Below, in pieces: positions 21,955-34,000 of a DNA stretch of 64,000 nucleotides (positions within the stretch are counted from its first letter, which is position 1; each line of letters starts with the position of its first letter). Both the position numbers and the translations under genes were made by a program. This stretch comes from Arachis hypogaea. Its lineage: Eukaryota > Streptophyta > Magnoliopsida > Fabales > Fabaceae. The DNA lies in contig NW_027255451.1 of assembly GCF_003086295.3 (NCBI RefSeq), positions 1,448,824-1,512,823 on the forward strand, read 5' to 3'. Under the pieces are notes generated by a model, which saw nothing but the letters and a program-made list of their open reading frames with translations, searched no databases and was not told the origin of the DNA.

Positions 21955-24009
21955 GAGAAATGCCATTTCATGGTACCCGAAGGGATTGTTCTTGGCCATA
22001 AAGTTTCAAGAAAAGGGATAGAGGTTGATAAGGCAAAGGTTGAGATCATAGAAAAACTCCCTCCACCAATTAATGTGAAATCTGTTAGAAGTTTCTTGGG
22101 GCATACCGGATTTTACAGAAGGTTTATTAAGGACTTTTCAAAAATAGCCAAACCTTTAAGTAATCTGTTAATGCTTGATAACCCTTTTGTTTTTGATGAA
22201 AACTGCCAGCATGCCTTTGAAACTTTAAAAAATAGACTCACAACAGCACCAATCATCACACCTCCAGATTGGGAATTACCTTTTGAACTCATGTGTGATG
22301 CAAGTGACATTGCAATTGGTGCTGTACTTGGGCAAAAGAAGGGAAATTTGCATCATGTCATATATTATGCAAGTAAAGTGTTGAATGAGGCCCAAAGAAA
22401 TTACACCACAACAGAAAAAGAGTTGCTAGCTGTAGTCTATGCATTTGATAAGTTTAGATCATATCTGATAGGATCCAAAGTTGTGGTTTACACTGATCAT
22501 GCTGCACTTAAGTATTTGATGTCAAAGCAGGATGCTAAACCAAGACTCATCAGGTGGATACTGCTCCTACAAGAATTTGACATTGAGATAAGAGATAGGA
22601 AGGGCACTGAAAATCAGGTCGCTGATCATCTGTCAAGGCTACCACATGAAACAAGTCAAAAAGCATCCCAGCCCATAAATGAAAGCTTCCCAGATGAGCA
22701 CCTTCTGCAGATCCAGCAAGTACCTTGGTTTGCTGACATAGCAAATTACAAAGTGGGAAGGAAGATACCGCAAGAATTCTCTAAGCAACAAGTGAAGAAG
22801 TTGATCAACGAAGCAAGGAAATTTTCATGGGATGAACCCTTCTTATTCAAGAGATGCTCTGATGGAGTGATCAGAAGGTGTATTCCTGAAAGTGAAGTGA
22901 GAGACATCTTGTGGCATTGTCATGGTTCAGCTTATGGTGGACACTTTGGCCCAGAAAAAACAGCCGCAAAAATACTGCAGAGTGGCTTCTATTGGCCAAC
23001 TATCTTCAAGGATGCCAGAGAATATGTACACCAATGTAATGAATGCCAGAAAGCAGGAGGATTAACAAGAAGGAATGAGATGCCTCAAAACTTTATCTTA
23101 GAATTAGAATTGTTCGATCTATGGGGAATTGATTTCATGGGGCCTTTTCCTCCTTCCTATTCTTTTAGATACATCCTGGTAGCAGTGGAGTATGTCTCAA
23201 AGTGGGTGGAAGCCATAGCCACAATCACCTGTGATGCACAGATCGTCCTCCAATTCCTTAAAAAGCACATCTTCACTAGGTATGGAGTGCCCAAGAGTCT
23301 TATTAGTGATGGTGGTAGTCACTTTTGCAATAAACAAATGGAGAAACTCCTTCACAAATATGGAGTAATTCACAAAGTAGCCACACCTTACCATCCTCAG
23401 ACTAACGGCCAAGCTGAACTTGCAAATAGAGAATTAAAGAAGATCCTAGAGAAAACAGTGGGAATCACAAGAAAAGATTGGGCTAGAAAGCTAGAGGATG
23501 CATTGTGGGCATATAGGATAGCTTTTAAAACTCCTATTGGCAAGTCACCCTTTCAGCTATTGTATGGCAAATCCTGCCACCTCCCTGTAGAGCTTGAACA
23601 CAGAGCTTTTTGGGCCACTAAACTCCTCAACCTTGATCCCCAAGCTGCAGGAGAAAAAAGGTTGTTACAACTAAACGAGTTGGATGAATTTAGACTAAAA
23701 GCTTATGAAAGTGCGAAGATATACAAGGAGAGAGCTAAGAAGTGGCATGACAAGAAGATCACAAAGAAGGAATTCAAGCCAGGACAGCAAGTGCTCCTGT
23801 ATAATTCGAGGCTTAAAATTTTTCCTGGCAAACTGAAGTCTAAATGGACTGGCCCATACTTAGTGACAAAGGTTTTTCCCTATGGGAATATTGAACTGCT
23901 AGATGAGGCAACAAAGAATCAATTCACAACAAATGGTCACAGAGCAAAGCTGTATTTGGGAGGACAATTGGATAAGGAAAAAGAGGTTCAACACCTACAG
24001 CCCTCTTAA
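21955..24009 (+). pseudogene. pol: Pol segment: end of reverse transcriptase, RNase H and integrase
   Basis: Continues the same frame after the third TAG and ends at TAA 24007-24009. Counting residues from the internal ATG at 21970: the reverse transcriptase thumb comes first (LGH-type motifs), then RNase H with acidic residues D110 (CDASD), E149/E151 (TTEKE) and D176 (YTDH). Integrase follows, with a zinc-binding HHCC region about 316-360 and a DD35E triad at D388 (IDFMGPF), D447 (ISDGGSHF) and E483 (GQAELANRE), spaced exactly 35 residues between the last two. The C-terminal GPY/F module (KWTGPYLV) is present. No chromodomain follows, which separates it from chromoviruses. All catalytic residues are intact, so decay is recent or this copy has been propagated in trans. 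Confidence 0.9.
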
Positions 24010-24053
24010 AAAGAATTGAAAGATGTCAAGCTAGTGACAATAAAAGAGCGCTT

Positions 24054-24071
24054 GTTGGGAGGCAACCCAAC
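24054..24071 (+). other. Post-pol hairpin GTTGGG/CCCAAC
   Basis: GTTGGG and CCCAAC pair perfectly around AGGCAA, 45 bases after the pol stop and preceded by AAAGAGCGCTT. I recall a similar sequence behind pol in other plant Athila/Tat elements. It is probably an RNA-level element (packaging, 3' processing or translation); the function is unknown. Confidence 0.65.
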
Positions 24072-24138
24072 CGGAGGTAGTTTTCTTTTCATAACTTTTT
24101 CAATAAGAGCGTTGGATAACTGCTATGTATTGCAAGAA

Positions 24139-24211
24139 GCTAAGTTTGGTGTTGCACACCAAAAACAATCGAAGGGAGAATGCAAGATGCTAAGTTTGGT
24201 GTTCCACCAAA
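24139..24211 (+). repeat. Two tandem 50-bp units, each with a TTTGGTG hairpin
   Basis: TGCAAGA(A/T)GCTAAGTTTGGTGTT occurs at 24131 and again at 24181. In the first, TTTGGTGT (24145-24152) pairs with ACACCAAA (24156-24163) over a 3-base loop. In the second, TTTGGTG (24195-24201) pairs with CACCAAA (24205-24211). The motif AAGTTTGGTGTT also lies directly before the 3' LTR (25443-25454) and before the LTR at 1526. Confidence 0.75.
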
Positions 24212-25426
24212 ACTTCATTCTAACTTCCTGCACATTGCTAGTTCCAAGCAATCAAACAGATTATTCAACAACTTAACTATTTTTGTTTAGTCCCAATATC
24301 ATAACCTTTAGCAAGGACACAAAAGTTTGCCCAGAGTTAACCTGTTGAATCAGAAGAAGTAGCAAGAAATTAAGTGGAAGTTAACCACCAATTGAAGGTA
24401 CCATGCATAAAGACTCAAAAAGGGGCACAACAGAAAGAAGAACAAAAGACATGCAAACCAATAGGTTGTATCTATACTTAACCTTTACTGTTGAGAAATA
24501 TTTTTGATTGATGTCTTGATAAAGTGTTCATTTAGTTCAAACAGATTCAAACTTCTCTTAGAATAAGTAAACTAGTCTATGTGTATGCTTGTGTGTTTAC
24601 TTTCACTTAGCAAAAAGCATGTTTGTCCCCTGCACTTTAAATTCAATAAAAGAAATGCTTGAATATGAAGTAAGATGGTTTCTGTTAGATAGAAGTAGAA
24701 TAAAAGTAAGTGGTGGTATGTGTGTAATTGTATAATAGCTCACTTTTAATGAATAAAGAGCCAGGATATCTCCTTCTAAGTAAAGAGTGGCCTACTGTCT
24801 ATGAATCTCAATTGAATTAAATTCCTTGGTTAGAAAGAAAAACAAAAAGAAGGAAAGAAAAAAGATAGCCAAAAAGTGGCAGAACAAAAGAAAAACAAAA
24901 AGAAACAAAGCTGGACACCAATAGCTTGAACTTTGAAATATATGCCTGTGATGTCTTTGTACTAGGATCTGCTTGGATTAGTAAGCTCTTAGGAGTGCCT
25001 CAACACTCGGTGACTTCGGTTAACTAATCCGGGATCATCAGCTGAAAGTCCACTATCAAGAGCAACCTAACTACAAGGCATTTAGTAACCCAAAGAGGTG
25101 CTGGGCATCAATGTTTTAAGAAGGAATGTGAGCCAAGTGTCTATGGTGAATAATGTGTCAAGTATAAAGAAAAGAAAATGAACTTGCTACACATGACACT
25201 CAAATAAAGCTTATGAACAAAGTAATAGCCAAGGATAAAGGAATAATGAGAGGTCATAGCAGTATGTCACTTGAAGCTTGAAGGAGACTTTCTAGGCCTA
25301 GGAGTCAATAAGAAGTGAGTATTTGCATATCCACACAAAACCCCATGAACTATCAATAATACTCTGCTAGCATGAACATCCTCTTCCATTTCATTCTTTC
25401 TTCTCAACAAATCTTTTCTTGCTTGG

Positions 25427-25454
25427 GGACAAGCAAGCTTTAAGTTTGGTGTTG
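25427..25454 (+). other. Putative PPT region before the 3' LTR
   Basis: GGGGACAAGCAAGC followed by TTTAAGTTTGGTGTTG abuts the 3' LTR. It takes the place of the polypurine tract, but the bases next to the LTR are not purine-only, so the exact plus-strand primer is uncertain. The arrangement is conserved in the minus-strand element (1527-1565). Confidence 0.55.
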
Positions 25455-25829
25455 TGATGACAAGTCATCCTAGCCTATTTTAACTAGTCTTTTTCTTTTG
25501 TTTTCATTAGAATTATGCACTTTCTTGAGCTACAAGCAAGCTAATTGAGTAGATTTTCATGTTTCCCTTGATTGAACCAACCATATATGAATTCATGCCA
25601 TTTCATGAGGTTTTATGCTATATTTGCATATTATAAAAGAATGAATATCTCATGATTTTGAGCATAGCTTTGATGAGTTTGGTTGATTAATGATAGGTGA
25701 AGAAAGCTTGGAGAAAGGTTGAAGCAAGAAGGAATGGCTAGGAGTGAAGAGAGGACAATGGAATAAGTGAAATTGAACCAGGAAGCAAGAAGCTGGACCT
25801 AAAGTTAGCATCAAACTTTTGCACAAACT

Positions 25830-26330
25830 TTTGGTTGAAAAGTTAGCCCCAACGTTAGCCCCCTAACTTGGAGGCTAACGTTGGAACTTGAAAATTCTCC
25901 CCTGGGCTCCAAAAGTTTGCGCCAACGTTAGCCCCCTAACTTTGAGGCTAACGTTGGCACATGAATTTCTCCCCTGGGCACCAAAAGTTTGCGCCAACGT
26001 TAGCCCCCTAACTTTGAGGCTAACGTTGGCACATGAATTCCTCCCTGGCCATCCAACGTTTGCGCCAACGTTAGCCCCCTAACTTGGAGGCTAACGTTGG
26101 CACATGAAAATTCAATGGGGAAGGAGCAAAAGTTTGCGCCAACGTTAGCCCCCTAACTTGGTGGCTAACGTTGGCGCCACAAGCACACTAGGCAAGGCCA
26201 ACGTTAGGGTCAAAGTTAGACCCCTAACGTTGGCACCAACGTTGATATCAGCAAATTGTGCTAGCTGATATGAAAAGTTGGAGCCTCTAACTTTGGCTCA
26301 AACTTTTGGTCCAACTTTTGCTAACCTCTA
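25830..26330 (+). repeat. Tandem hairpin-forming repeats in the 3' LTR
   Basis: Same block as in the 5' LTR: repeated GCCAACGTTAGCC and GGCTAACGTTGGC arms with linkers of about 35 bp. It differs from the 5' LTR by one unit-internal gain and one loss, showing that indels accumulate here faster than elsewhere in the LTR. Confidence 0.85.
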
Positions 26331-26458
26331 AACCGGTTCAATTGGTTCACTTCGGTTCTTCTCCAAACTTCAAGAGCAATCAACCAAGGCCTCTTTCAAC
26401 CCAATTCCACCAAGAGCAAAGGCCCAACTCAAGGCTTGAAGATCATTTGAAGAAAGTG

Positions 26459-26466
26459 TATAAATA
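26459..26466 (+). promoter_or_regulatory. TATA box of the 3' LTR
   Basis: TATAAATA in the same context as in the 5' LTR. If active here, it would drive transcription outward into the right satellite array. Confidence 0.6.
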
Positions 26467-27337
26467 GGATAGAATTCAAGTTCTTCGGGGAGCTTTCTTT
26501 TGGAATTTTCATAATAGTTTTCGGAGAGCTTTTAATATTGAGTGTTCTTTAATTTCTTTGTCTTGGGGAAGGAGAATTCACTTCTCTTCCTCTTAGTTTT
26601 ATTGCTTTCAATTTCAATTACACTTGTCTTGGATCTTGGATTGGAGAATTGAAGAAATTCTGTTTCAATCTCAATCTTGGATCTCTCTGTTTCTTTATTG
26701 TTAATTGAATTTCATTTCCGGTTAATTGCTCTTCATCTATTCTCTTTGCAATTTACAATTCCCTTGCAATTGTTCTTATTGGATCTAGGAAGGCATTGAG
26801 ATCTAGACTTAGTTTTCTAGTCTCTGGGTCCTGAGATCCAAATCTCCAATTTACATTCTGTTTCTTGCTTTCCATGTTCATTTACTTTTCTGCTATAAGA
26901 TCCGATCCAATCCCAATTCCCTTTTTCTCTTCTGTTTAATGCAATTTAACTTTTCTTTGTTTAATTTCTGCAAATCCAAATCACAATCCCCTTTACAATT
27001 CAAGTCATTTACATTCCTTGCACTTTAAGATTCCGCAATTTACATTTCTTGCACTCTAAGTTTCTGCCATTTAATTTCTTGTTCTTTAAGATTCAGCAAT
27101 TTAATTTCCTGCTCTCTTTAATTCCATGCAATTTAAATTCTGCAAAGCACCAATCAATCAACCAAATCTTGATTCGCTTGACTAAATCAACCACTAAACT
27201 AAAATTGCTCAATCCTTCAATCCCTGTGGGATCGACCTCACTCCCGTGAGTTTTTATTACTTGATGCGACCCGGTACACTTGCCGGTTAGATTTGTGTGT
27301 TTTGGGAGAAATTTATTTTTCACCAAAATACTCATCA

Positions 27338-27342
27338 GCTCC
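27338..27342 (+). repeat. Target-site duplication, right (GCTCC)
   Basis: Directly follows the 3' LTR end CATCA and equals 16415-16419. Satellite core continues with TCCGATTTTTTTCCACAG. Confidence 0.95.
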
Positions 27343-27667
27343 TCCGATTTTTTTCCACAGTTTTTTATACGTTTTTTTCCGAGTTTTTTTTTTTTTTTTT
27401 TACGTTGTGCCGACTCTTGTTCTTTAAATGACGTTATCCCGAGGAGGACACCTAAAGGCGAGCCGTAATGGCCTCATCTTCGGCAAGATCCTCCAGTTTT
27501 TTTCCAGAATTTTTTTTCCGGTTTTTTTTCCGAGTTTTTTTTTTTTTTTAACGTTGTGCTGACTCTCGTTCTTTAAATGACGTTGTCCCGAGGAGGACAC
27601 CTAAAGGCGAGCCGTAATGGCCTCATCTATGGCAAGCTCCTCCGATTTTTCTCCACAGTTTTTTTCC

Positions 27668-27709
<42 letters not shown>

Positions 27710-28669
27710 GTTGTGCTGACTCTCGTTCTTTAAACGACGCTATCCTGTGGAGGACACCTAAAGGCGAGCCGTAATGGCCTCATCTTCGGCAAGCTCCTCC
27801 GGTTTTTTCCACAGTTTTTTTCCGGTTTTTTTACGATTTTTTTCCAAGTTTTTTTTTTTTTTTACGTTGTGCTGACTCTCGTTCTTTAAACGACGTTATC
27901 CCGAGGAGGACACCTAAAGGTGAGCCGTAATGGCAAGCTCCTCCGGTTTTTTTCCACAGTTTTTTTCCATTTTTTTTTTATTTTACGTTGTGCTGACTCT
28001 CGTTCTTTAAACGACGCTATCCTGAGGAGGACACCTAAAGGCGAGCCCTAATGGCCTCATCTTCGGCAAGCTCCTCCGGTTTTTTTACAAAGTTATTTTT
28101 CCGGTTTTTTTACGACTTTTTTCCGGGGTTTTTTTTTTTTTTTTTTTTTTTTACGTTGTGCTGACTCTCGTTCTTTAATCGACGCTATCCTGAGGAGGAC
28201 ACCTAAAGAAGAGCCGTAATGGGCTCATCTTCGGCAAGCTCCTCCGGTTTTTTTCCACAGTTTTTTTTTTCCGGTTTTTTTACGATTTTTTTTCGAGTTT
28301 TTTTTATTTTTTTATTTTTTACGTTATGCTGACTCTTGTTCTTTAAATGACGTTATCCCGAGGAGGACACCTAAAGGCGAGCCGTAATGGCCTCATCTTT
28401 GGCGAGCTTCTCCGGTTTTTTTCCAGAGTTTTTTTCCTTTTTTTTTTCTTACGTTGTGCTGACTCTCGTTCTTTAAACGACGCTATCCTGAGGAGGACAC
28501 CTAAAGGCGAGCCGTAATGGCCTCATCTTCGGCGAGCTCGTCCGGTTTTTTTCCAGAGTTTTTTTTTTCCGGTTTTTTCCCGAGTTTTTTTTTTTTTTTT
28601 ATGTTGTGTTGAGTCTCGTTCTTTAAATGACGTTGTCCCGAGGAGGACACCTAAAGGCGAGCCGTAATG

Positions 28670-30173
28670 GCCTCATCTATGGCAAGCTCCTCCGGTTTTT
28701 TTCCACAGTTTTTTTCCGATTTTTTTTCCGTTTTTTTTTCAGGTTTTTTATTTTATTTTATTTTTTTTTACATTGTGCTGACTCTCGTTCTTTAAACGAC
28801 GCTATCCTGAGGAGGAGACCTAAAGGCGAGCCGTAATGGCCTCATCTTTGGCAAGCTCCTCTGGTTTTTTTCCACAGTTTTTTTTCCGGTTTTTTTCGGT
28901 TTTTTTCCGAGTTTTTTTTTTTTTTTACGTTGTGCTGACTCTCATTCTTTAAACGACGCTATCCTGAGGAGGAGACCTAAAGGCGAGCAGTAATGGCCTC
29001 ATCTTCGGCAAGCTCCTCCGGTTTTTTTCCACAGTTTTTTATACATTTTTCTTTTCGAGTTTTTTTTTTTTTTTTTACGTTGTGCTGACTCTTGTTCTTT
29101 AAATGACGTTATCCCGAGGAGGACACCTAAAGGCGAGCCGTAATGGCCTCAACTTCGGCAAGATCCTCCAGTTTTTTTCCAGAGTTTTTTTTCAGGTTTT
29201 TTTCCGAGTTTTTTTTTTTAACGTTGTGCTGACTCTCGTTCTTTAAATGACGTTGTCCCGAGGAGGACACCTAAAGGCGAGCCGTAATGGCCTCATCTAT
29301 GGCAAGCTCCTCCGATTTTTCTCCACAGTTTTTTTTTGTTTTTTTTTTTTTTTATGTTGTGCTGACTCTCGTTCTTTAAATGACGTTATCACGAGGTGGA
29401 CACCTAAAGGCGAGCCGTAATGGCCTCATCTTCGGCAAGCTCCTCCGGTTTTTTTTCCACAGTTTTTTTTCCGATTTTTTTCTGAGTTTTTTTTTTTTTT
29501 TTTTTTCCAAGTTTTTTTTTTTTTTTACGTTGTGCTGACTCTCGTTCTTTAAATGACGTTATCCCGAGGAGGACACCTAAAGGCGAGCCGTAATGGCCTC
29601 ATCTATGGCAAGCTCCTCCGGTTTTTTTCCACAGTTTTTTTCCGTTTTTTTTTTATTTTACGTTGTGCTGACTCTCGTTCTTTAATCGACGCTATCCTGA
29701 GGAGGACACCTAAAGGCGAGCCGTAATGGCCTCATCTTCGGCAAGCTCCTCCGGTTTTTTTCCAAAGTTTTTTTTCCGGTTTTTTTCCGATTTCTTTCCA
29801 AGTTTTTTTTTTTTTTTTCGTTGTGCTGACTCTCGTTCTTTAAACGACGCTATCCTGAGGAGGACACCTAAAGGCGAGCCGTAATGGCCTCATCTTCAGC
29901 AAGCTCCTCCGGTTTTTTTCCACAGTTTTTTTTTTCCGGTTTTTTTACGATTTTTTCGGAGTTTTTTTTTTATTTTTACGTTGTGCTGACTCTCGTTCTT
30001 TAAATGACGTTATCCCGAGGAGGACACCTAAAGAAGAGCCGTAATGGCCTCATCTATGGCAAGCTCCTCCGGTTTTTTTCCACAGTTTTTTTCCGTTTTT
30101 TTTTACGTTGTGCTGACTCTCGTTCTTTAAACGACGCTATCCTGAGGAAGATACCTAAAGGCGAGCCGTAATG
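28670..30173 (+). repeat. ~1504-bp higher-order block, copy 1
   Basis: About ten monomers that recur at an offset of about 1504 bp. For example, the rare ATACATTTTTCTTTTCGAG is at 29041 and 30545, and the GATTTTTCTCCACAG and CTAAAGAAGAGCC variants appear in the same order. Confidence 0.8.
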
Positions 30174-31677
30174 GCCTCATCTATGGCAAGCTCCTCCGGT
30201 TTTTTTCCACAGTTTTTTTCCGATTTTTTTTCCGTTTTTTTTTCAGGTTTTTTATTTTATTTTTTTTTTTTTTTACATTGTGCTGACTCTCGTTCTTTAA
30301 ACGACGCTATCCTGAGGAGGAGACCTAAAGGCGAGCCGTAATGGCCTCATCTTTGGCAAGCTCCTCTGGTTTTTTTCCACAGTTTTTTTTCCGGTTTTTT
30401 TCGGTTTTTTTCCGAGTTTTTTTTTTTTTTACGTTGTGCTGACTCTCATTCTTTAAACGACGCTATCCTGAGGAGGAGACCTAAAGGCGAGCAGTAATGG
30501 CCTCATCTTCGGCAAGCTCCTCCGGTTTTTTTCCACAGTTTTTTATACATTTTTCTTTTCGAGTTTTTTTTTTTTTTTTTACGTTGTGCTGACTCTTGTT
30601 CTTTAAATGACGTTATCCCGAGGAGGACACCTAAAGGCGAGCCGTAATGGCCTCAACTTCGGCAAGATCCTCCAGTTTTTTTCCAGAGTTTTTTTTCAGG
30701 TTTTTTTCCGAGTTTTTTTTTTTAACGTTGTGCTGACTCTCGTTCTTTAAATGACGTTGTCCCGAGGAGGACACCTAAAGGCGAGCCGTAATGGCCTCAT
30801 CTATGGCAAGCTCCTCCGATTTTTCTCCACAGTTTTTTTTTGTTTTTTTTTTTTTTATGTTGTGCTGACTCTCGTTCTTTAAATGACGTTATCACAAGGT
30901 GGACACCTAAAGGCGAGCCGTAATGGCCTCATCTTCGGCAAGCTCCTCCGGTTTTTTTCCACAGTTTTTTTTTTCCGATTTTTTTCTGAGTTTTTTTTTT
31001 TTTTTTTTTTCCAAGTTTTTTTTTTTTTTACGTTGTGCTGACTCTCGTTCTTTAAATGACGTTATCCCGAGGAGGACACCTAAAGGCGAGCCGTAATGGC
31101 CTCATCTATGGCAAGCTCCTCCGGTTTTTTTCCACAGTTTTTTTCCGTTTTTTTTTTTATTTTACGTTGTGCTGACTCTCGTTCTTTAATCGACGCTATC
31201 CTGAGGAGGACACCTAAAGGCGAGCCGTAATGGCCTCATCTTCGGCAAGCTCCTCCGGTTTTTTTCCAAAGTTTTTTTTCCGGTTTTTTTCCGATTTCTT
31301 TCCAAGTTTTTTTTTTTTTTTTCGTTGTGCTGACTCTCGTTCTTTAAACGACGCTATCCTGAGGAGGACACCTAAAGGCGAGCCGTAATGGCCTCATCTT
31401 CAGCAAGCTCCTCCGGTTTTTTTCCACAGTTTTTTTTTTCCGGTTTTTTTTACGATTTTTTCGGAGTTTTTTTTTTATTTTTACGTTGTGCTGACTCTCG
31501 TTCTTTAAATGACGTTATCCCGAGGAGGACACCTAAAGAAGAGCCGTAATGGCCTCATCTATGGCAAGCTCCTCCGGTTTTTTTCCACAGTTTTTTTCCG
31601 TTTTTTTTTTACGTTGTGCTGACTCTCGTTCTTTAAACGACGCTATCCTGAGGAAGATACCTAAAGGCGAGCCGTAA
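30174..31677 (+). repeat. ~1504-bp higher-order block, copy 2
   Basis: Direct tandem copy of the preceding block with only scattered single-base and T-run length changes. A further, error-rich copy is seen after the assembly gap (about 36660-38090). Confidence 0.8.
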
Positions 31678-32044
31678 TGGCCTCATCTTCGTCAAGCTCC
31701 TCCGGTTTTTTTTCCACAGTTTTTTTCCGGTTTTTTTCCGATTTTTTTCCGAGTTTTTTTTTTTATTTTTTACGTTTTGCTGACTCTCGTTCTTTAAATG
31801 ACGTTGTCCCGAGGAGGACACCTCAAGGCGAGCCGCAATGGCCTCATCTTTGGCAAGCTTCTCCGGTTTTTTTACCACATTTTTTTCGCTCTTTTTTTTT
31901 TTTTTTACGTTGTGCTTACTCTCGTTCTTTAAACGACCCTATCCTGAGGAGGAGACCTAAAGGCGAGCCGTAATGGCCTCATCTTCGGCAAGCTCCTCCG
32001 GTTTTTTTTCCACAGTTTTTTTTCAGTTTTTTTCCGATTTTTCC

Positions 32045-32086
<42 letters not shown>

Positions 32087-33000
32087 GTTGTGCTGGCTCT
32101 CGTTCTTTAAACGACGCTATCCTGAGGAGGACACCTAAGGCGAGCCGTAATGCCTCATCTTCGCAAGCTCCTCTGGTTTTTTTCCACAGTTTTTTTTTCC
32201 GGTTTTTTTACGATTTTTTTCGTAGTTTTTTCTTTTTGTTTTTTTTTATGCTTACTCTCGTTCTTTAAATGACGTTGTCCCGAGGAGGACACCTAAAGGC
32301 GAGCCGTAATGGCCTCATCTATGGCAAGCTCCTCCGGTTTTTTTCCACAGTATTTTCTGTTTTTTTTTAGGTTTTTTTTTAGTTTTTTTTTATTTTTTTT
32401 TTTACGTTGTGCGTATTCTCGTTCTTTAAACGACGCTATCCTGAGGAGGAGAGCTAAAGGCGAGCCATAATGGCCTCATCTTCGGCAAGCTCCTCCGGTT
32501 TTTTTCCACAGTTTTTTATACGTTTTTCTTTTCGAGTTTTTTTTTTTTTTTTTACGTTGTGCTGACTCTTGTTCTTTAATGACGTTATCCCGAGGAGGAC
32601 ACCTAAAGGCGAGCCGTAATGGCCTCAACTTCGGCAAGATCCTCCAGTTTTTTTCCAGAGTTTTTTTTCAGGTTTTTTTCCGAGTTTTTTTTTTTTTTTA
32701 ACGTTGTGCTGACTCTCGTTCTTTAAATGACGTTGTCCCGAGGAGGACACCTAAAGGCGAGCCGTAATGGCCTCATCTATGGCAAGCTCCTCCGATTTTT
32801 CTCCACAGTTTTTTTTGTTTTTTTTTTTTTATGTTGTGCTGACTCTCGTTCTTTAAATGACGTTATCACGAGGTGGACACCTAAAGGCGAGCCGTAATGG
32901 CCTCATCTTCGGCAAGCTCCTCCGGTTTTTTTTCCACAGTTTTTTTTTCCGATTTTTTTCCGAGTTTTTTTTTTTTTTTTTTCCAAGTTTTTTTTTTTTT

Positions 33001-34000
33001 NNNNNNNNNNNNNNNNNNNNNNNNNNNNNNNNNNNNNNNNNNNNNNNNNNNNNNNNNNNNNNNNNNNNNNNNNNNNNNNNNNNNNNNNNNNNNNNNNNNN
33101 NNNNNNNNNNNNNNNNNNNNNNNNNNNNNNNNNNNNNNNNNNNNNNNNNNNNNNNNNNNNNNNNNNNNNNNNNNNNNNNNNNNNNNNNNNNNNNNNNNNN
33201 NNNNNNNNNNNNNNNNNNNNNNNNNNNNNNNNNNNNNNNNNNNNNNNNNNNNNNNNNNNNNNNNNNNNNNNNNNNNNNNNNNNNNNNNNNNNNNNNNNNN
33301 NNNNNNNNNNNNNNNNNNNNNNNNNNNNNNNNNNNNNNNNNNNNNNNNNNNNNNNNNNNNNNNNNNNNNNNNNNNNNNNNNNNNNNNNNNNNNNNNNNNN
33401 NNNNNNNNNNNNNNNNNNNNNNNNNNNNNNNNNNNNNNNNNNNNNNNNNNNNNNNNNNNNNNNNNNNNNNNNNNNNNNNNNNNNNNNNNNNNNNNNNNNN
33501 NNNNNNNNNNNNNNNNNNNNNNNNNNNNNNNNNNNNNNNNNNNNNNNNNNNNNNNNNNNNNNNNNNNNNNNNNNNNNNNNNNNNNNNNNNNNNNNNNNNN
33601 NNNNNNNNNNNNNNNNNNNNNNNNNNNNNNNNNNNNNNNNNNNNNNNNNNNNNNNNNNNNNNNNNNNNNNNNNNNNNNNNNNNNNNNNNNNNNNNNNNNN
33701 NNNNNNNNNNNNNNNNNNNNNNNNNNNNNNNNNNNNNNNNNNNNNNNNNNNNNNNNNNNNNNNNNNNNNNNNNNNNNNNNNNNNNNNNNNNNNNNNNNNN
33801 NNNNNNNNNNNNNNNNNNNNNNNNNNNNNNNNNNNNNNNNNNNNNNNNNNNNNNNNNNNNNNNNNNNNNNNNNNNNNNNNNNNNNNNNNNNNNNNNNNNN
33901 NNNNNNNNNNNNNNNNNNNNNNNNNNNNNNNNNNNNNNNNNNNNNNNNNNNNNNNNNNNNNNNNNNNNNNNNNNNNNNNNNNNNNNNNNNNNNNNNNNNN
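33001..34000. other. Assembly gap (1000 N)
   Basis: Exactly 1000 unknown bases, so likely a placeholder of arbitrary length. Reading frames reported across it are artefacts. Confidence 0.99.

Larger units (their letters stand above)
24010..25426 (+). other. Post-pol non-coding region, no envelope-like gene
   Basis: About 1.4 kb between the pol stop and the PPT region. No long reading frame with an ATG is present; the longest (from a TTG at 24016, 86 codons) only runs through the hairpins listed below. It holds three small hairpins, an A-rich stretch (about 24830-24912) and otherwise ordinary AT-rich sequence. Athila relatives often carry an envelope-like frame here; I see none, nor an obvious remnant. 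Confidence 0.75.
16420..27337 (+). mobile_element. Full-length Athila-like Ty3/gypsy LTR retrotransposon
   Basis: A 10,918-bp element with near-identical LTRs, TG...CA ends (TGATGA and TCATCA), a 5-bp target duplication, a PBS, gag, pol, a PPT region and no other gene. The pol domain order is protease, reverse transcriptase, RNase H, integrase, which defines Ty3/gypsy. The lack of a chromodomain after integrase, the tRNA-Asp primer site, the gag without a zinc knuckle and the long LTRs all point to the Athila/Tat branch. Three in-frame TAG codons interrupt gag-pol, so this copy may depend on other copies for movement. It resembles the peanut Athila-type families I know of by name (FIDEL and relatives), but I cannot confirm the family without a search. 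Confidence 0.95.
25455..27337 (+). repeat. 3' LTR (1883 bp)
   Basis: Nearly identical to the 5' LTR, with the same ends and tandem hairpin block (about 25830-26330). It keeps a full CCTAACTTTGAGGCTAACG unit that the 5' LTR lacks, and lacks about 11 bp of the GAGCCAAAGTTAGACCC segment present there. It ends CTCATCA followed by GCTCC. The short frames inside it are LTR sequence only. Confidence 0.95.
27338..33000 (+). repeat. Satellite array, right part, segment before the gap
   Basis: Same satellite and orientation as the left array. Here two subtypes tend to alternate: one with AAACGACGCTATCCTGAGG and CATCTTCGG, the other with AAATGACGTTGTCCCGAGG and CATCTATGG. Sequence quality looks good, with intact cores in almost every monomer. 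It ends in a T run directly at the gap. Confidence 0.93.

Noticed and set aside
23830..24009. Chromodomain at the integrase C-terminus
   Set aside because: After the GPY/F module the frame ends within about 50 residues, and no chromodomain-like aromatic pattern is present.
24016..24276. 86-codon frame after pol as an envelope or accessory gene
   Set aside because: It begins at TTG without an ATG, passes through the post-pol hairpins, and shows no signal peptide or membrane segment.
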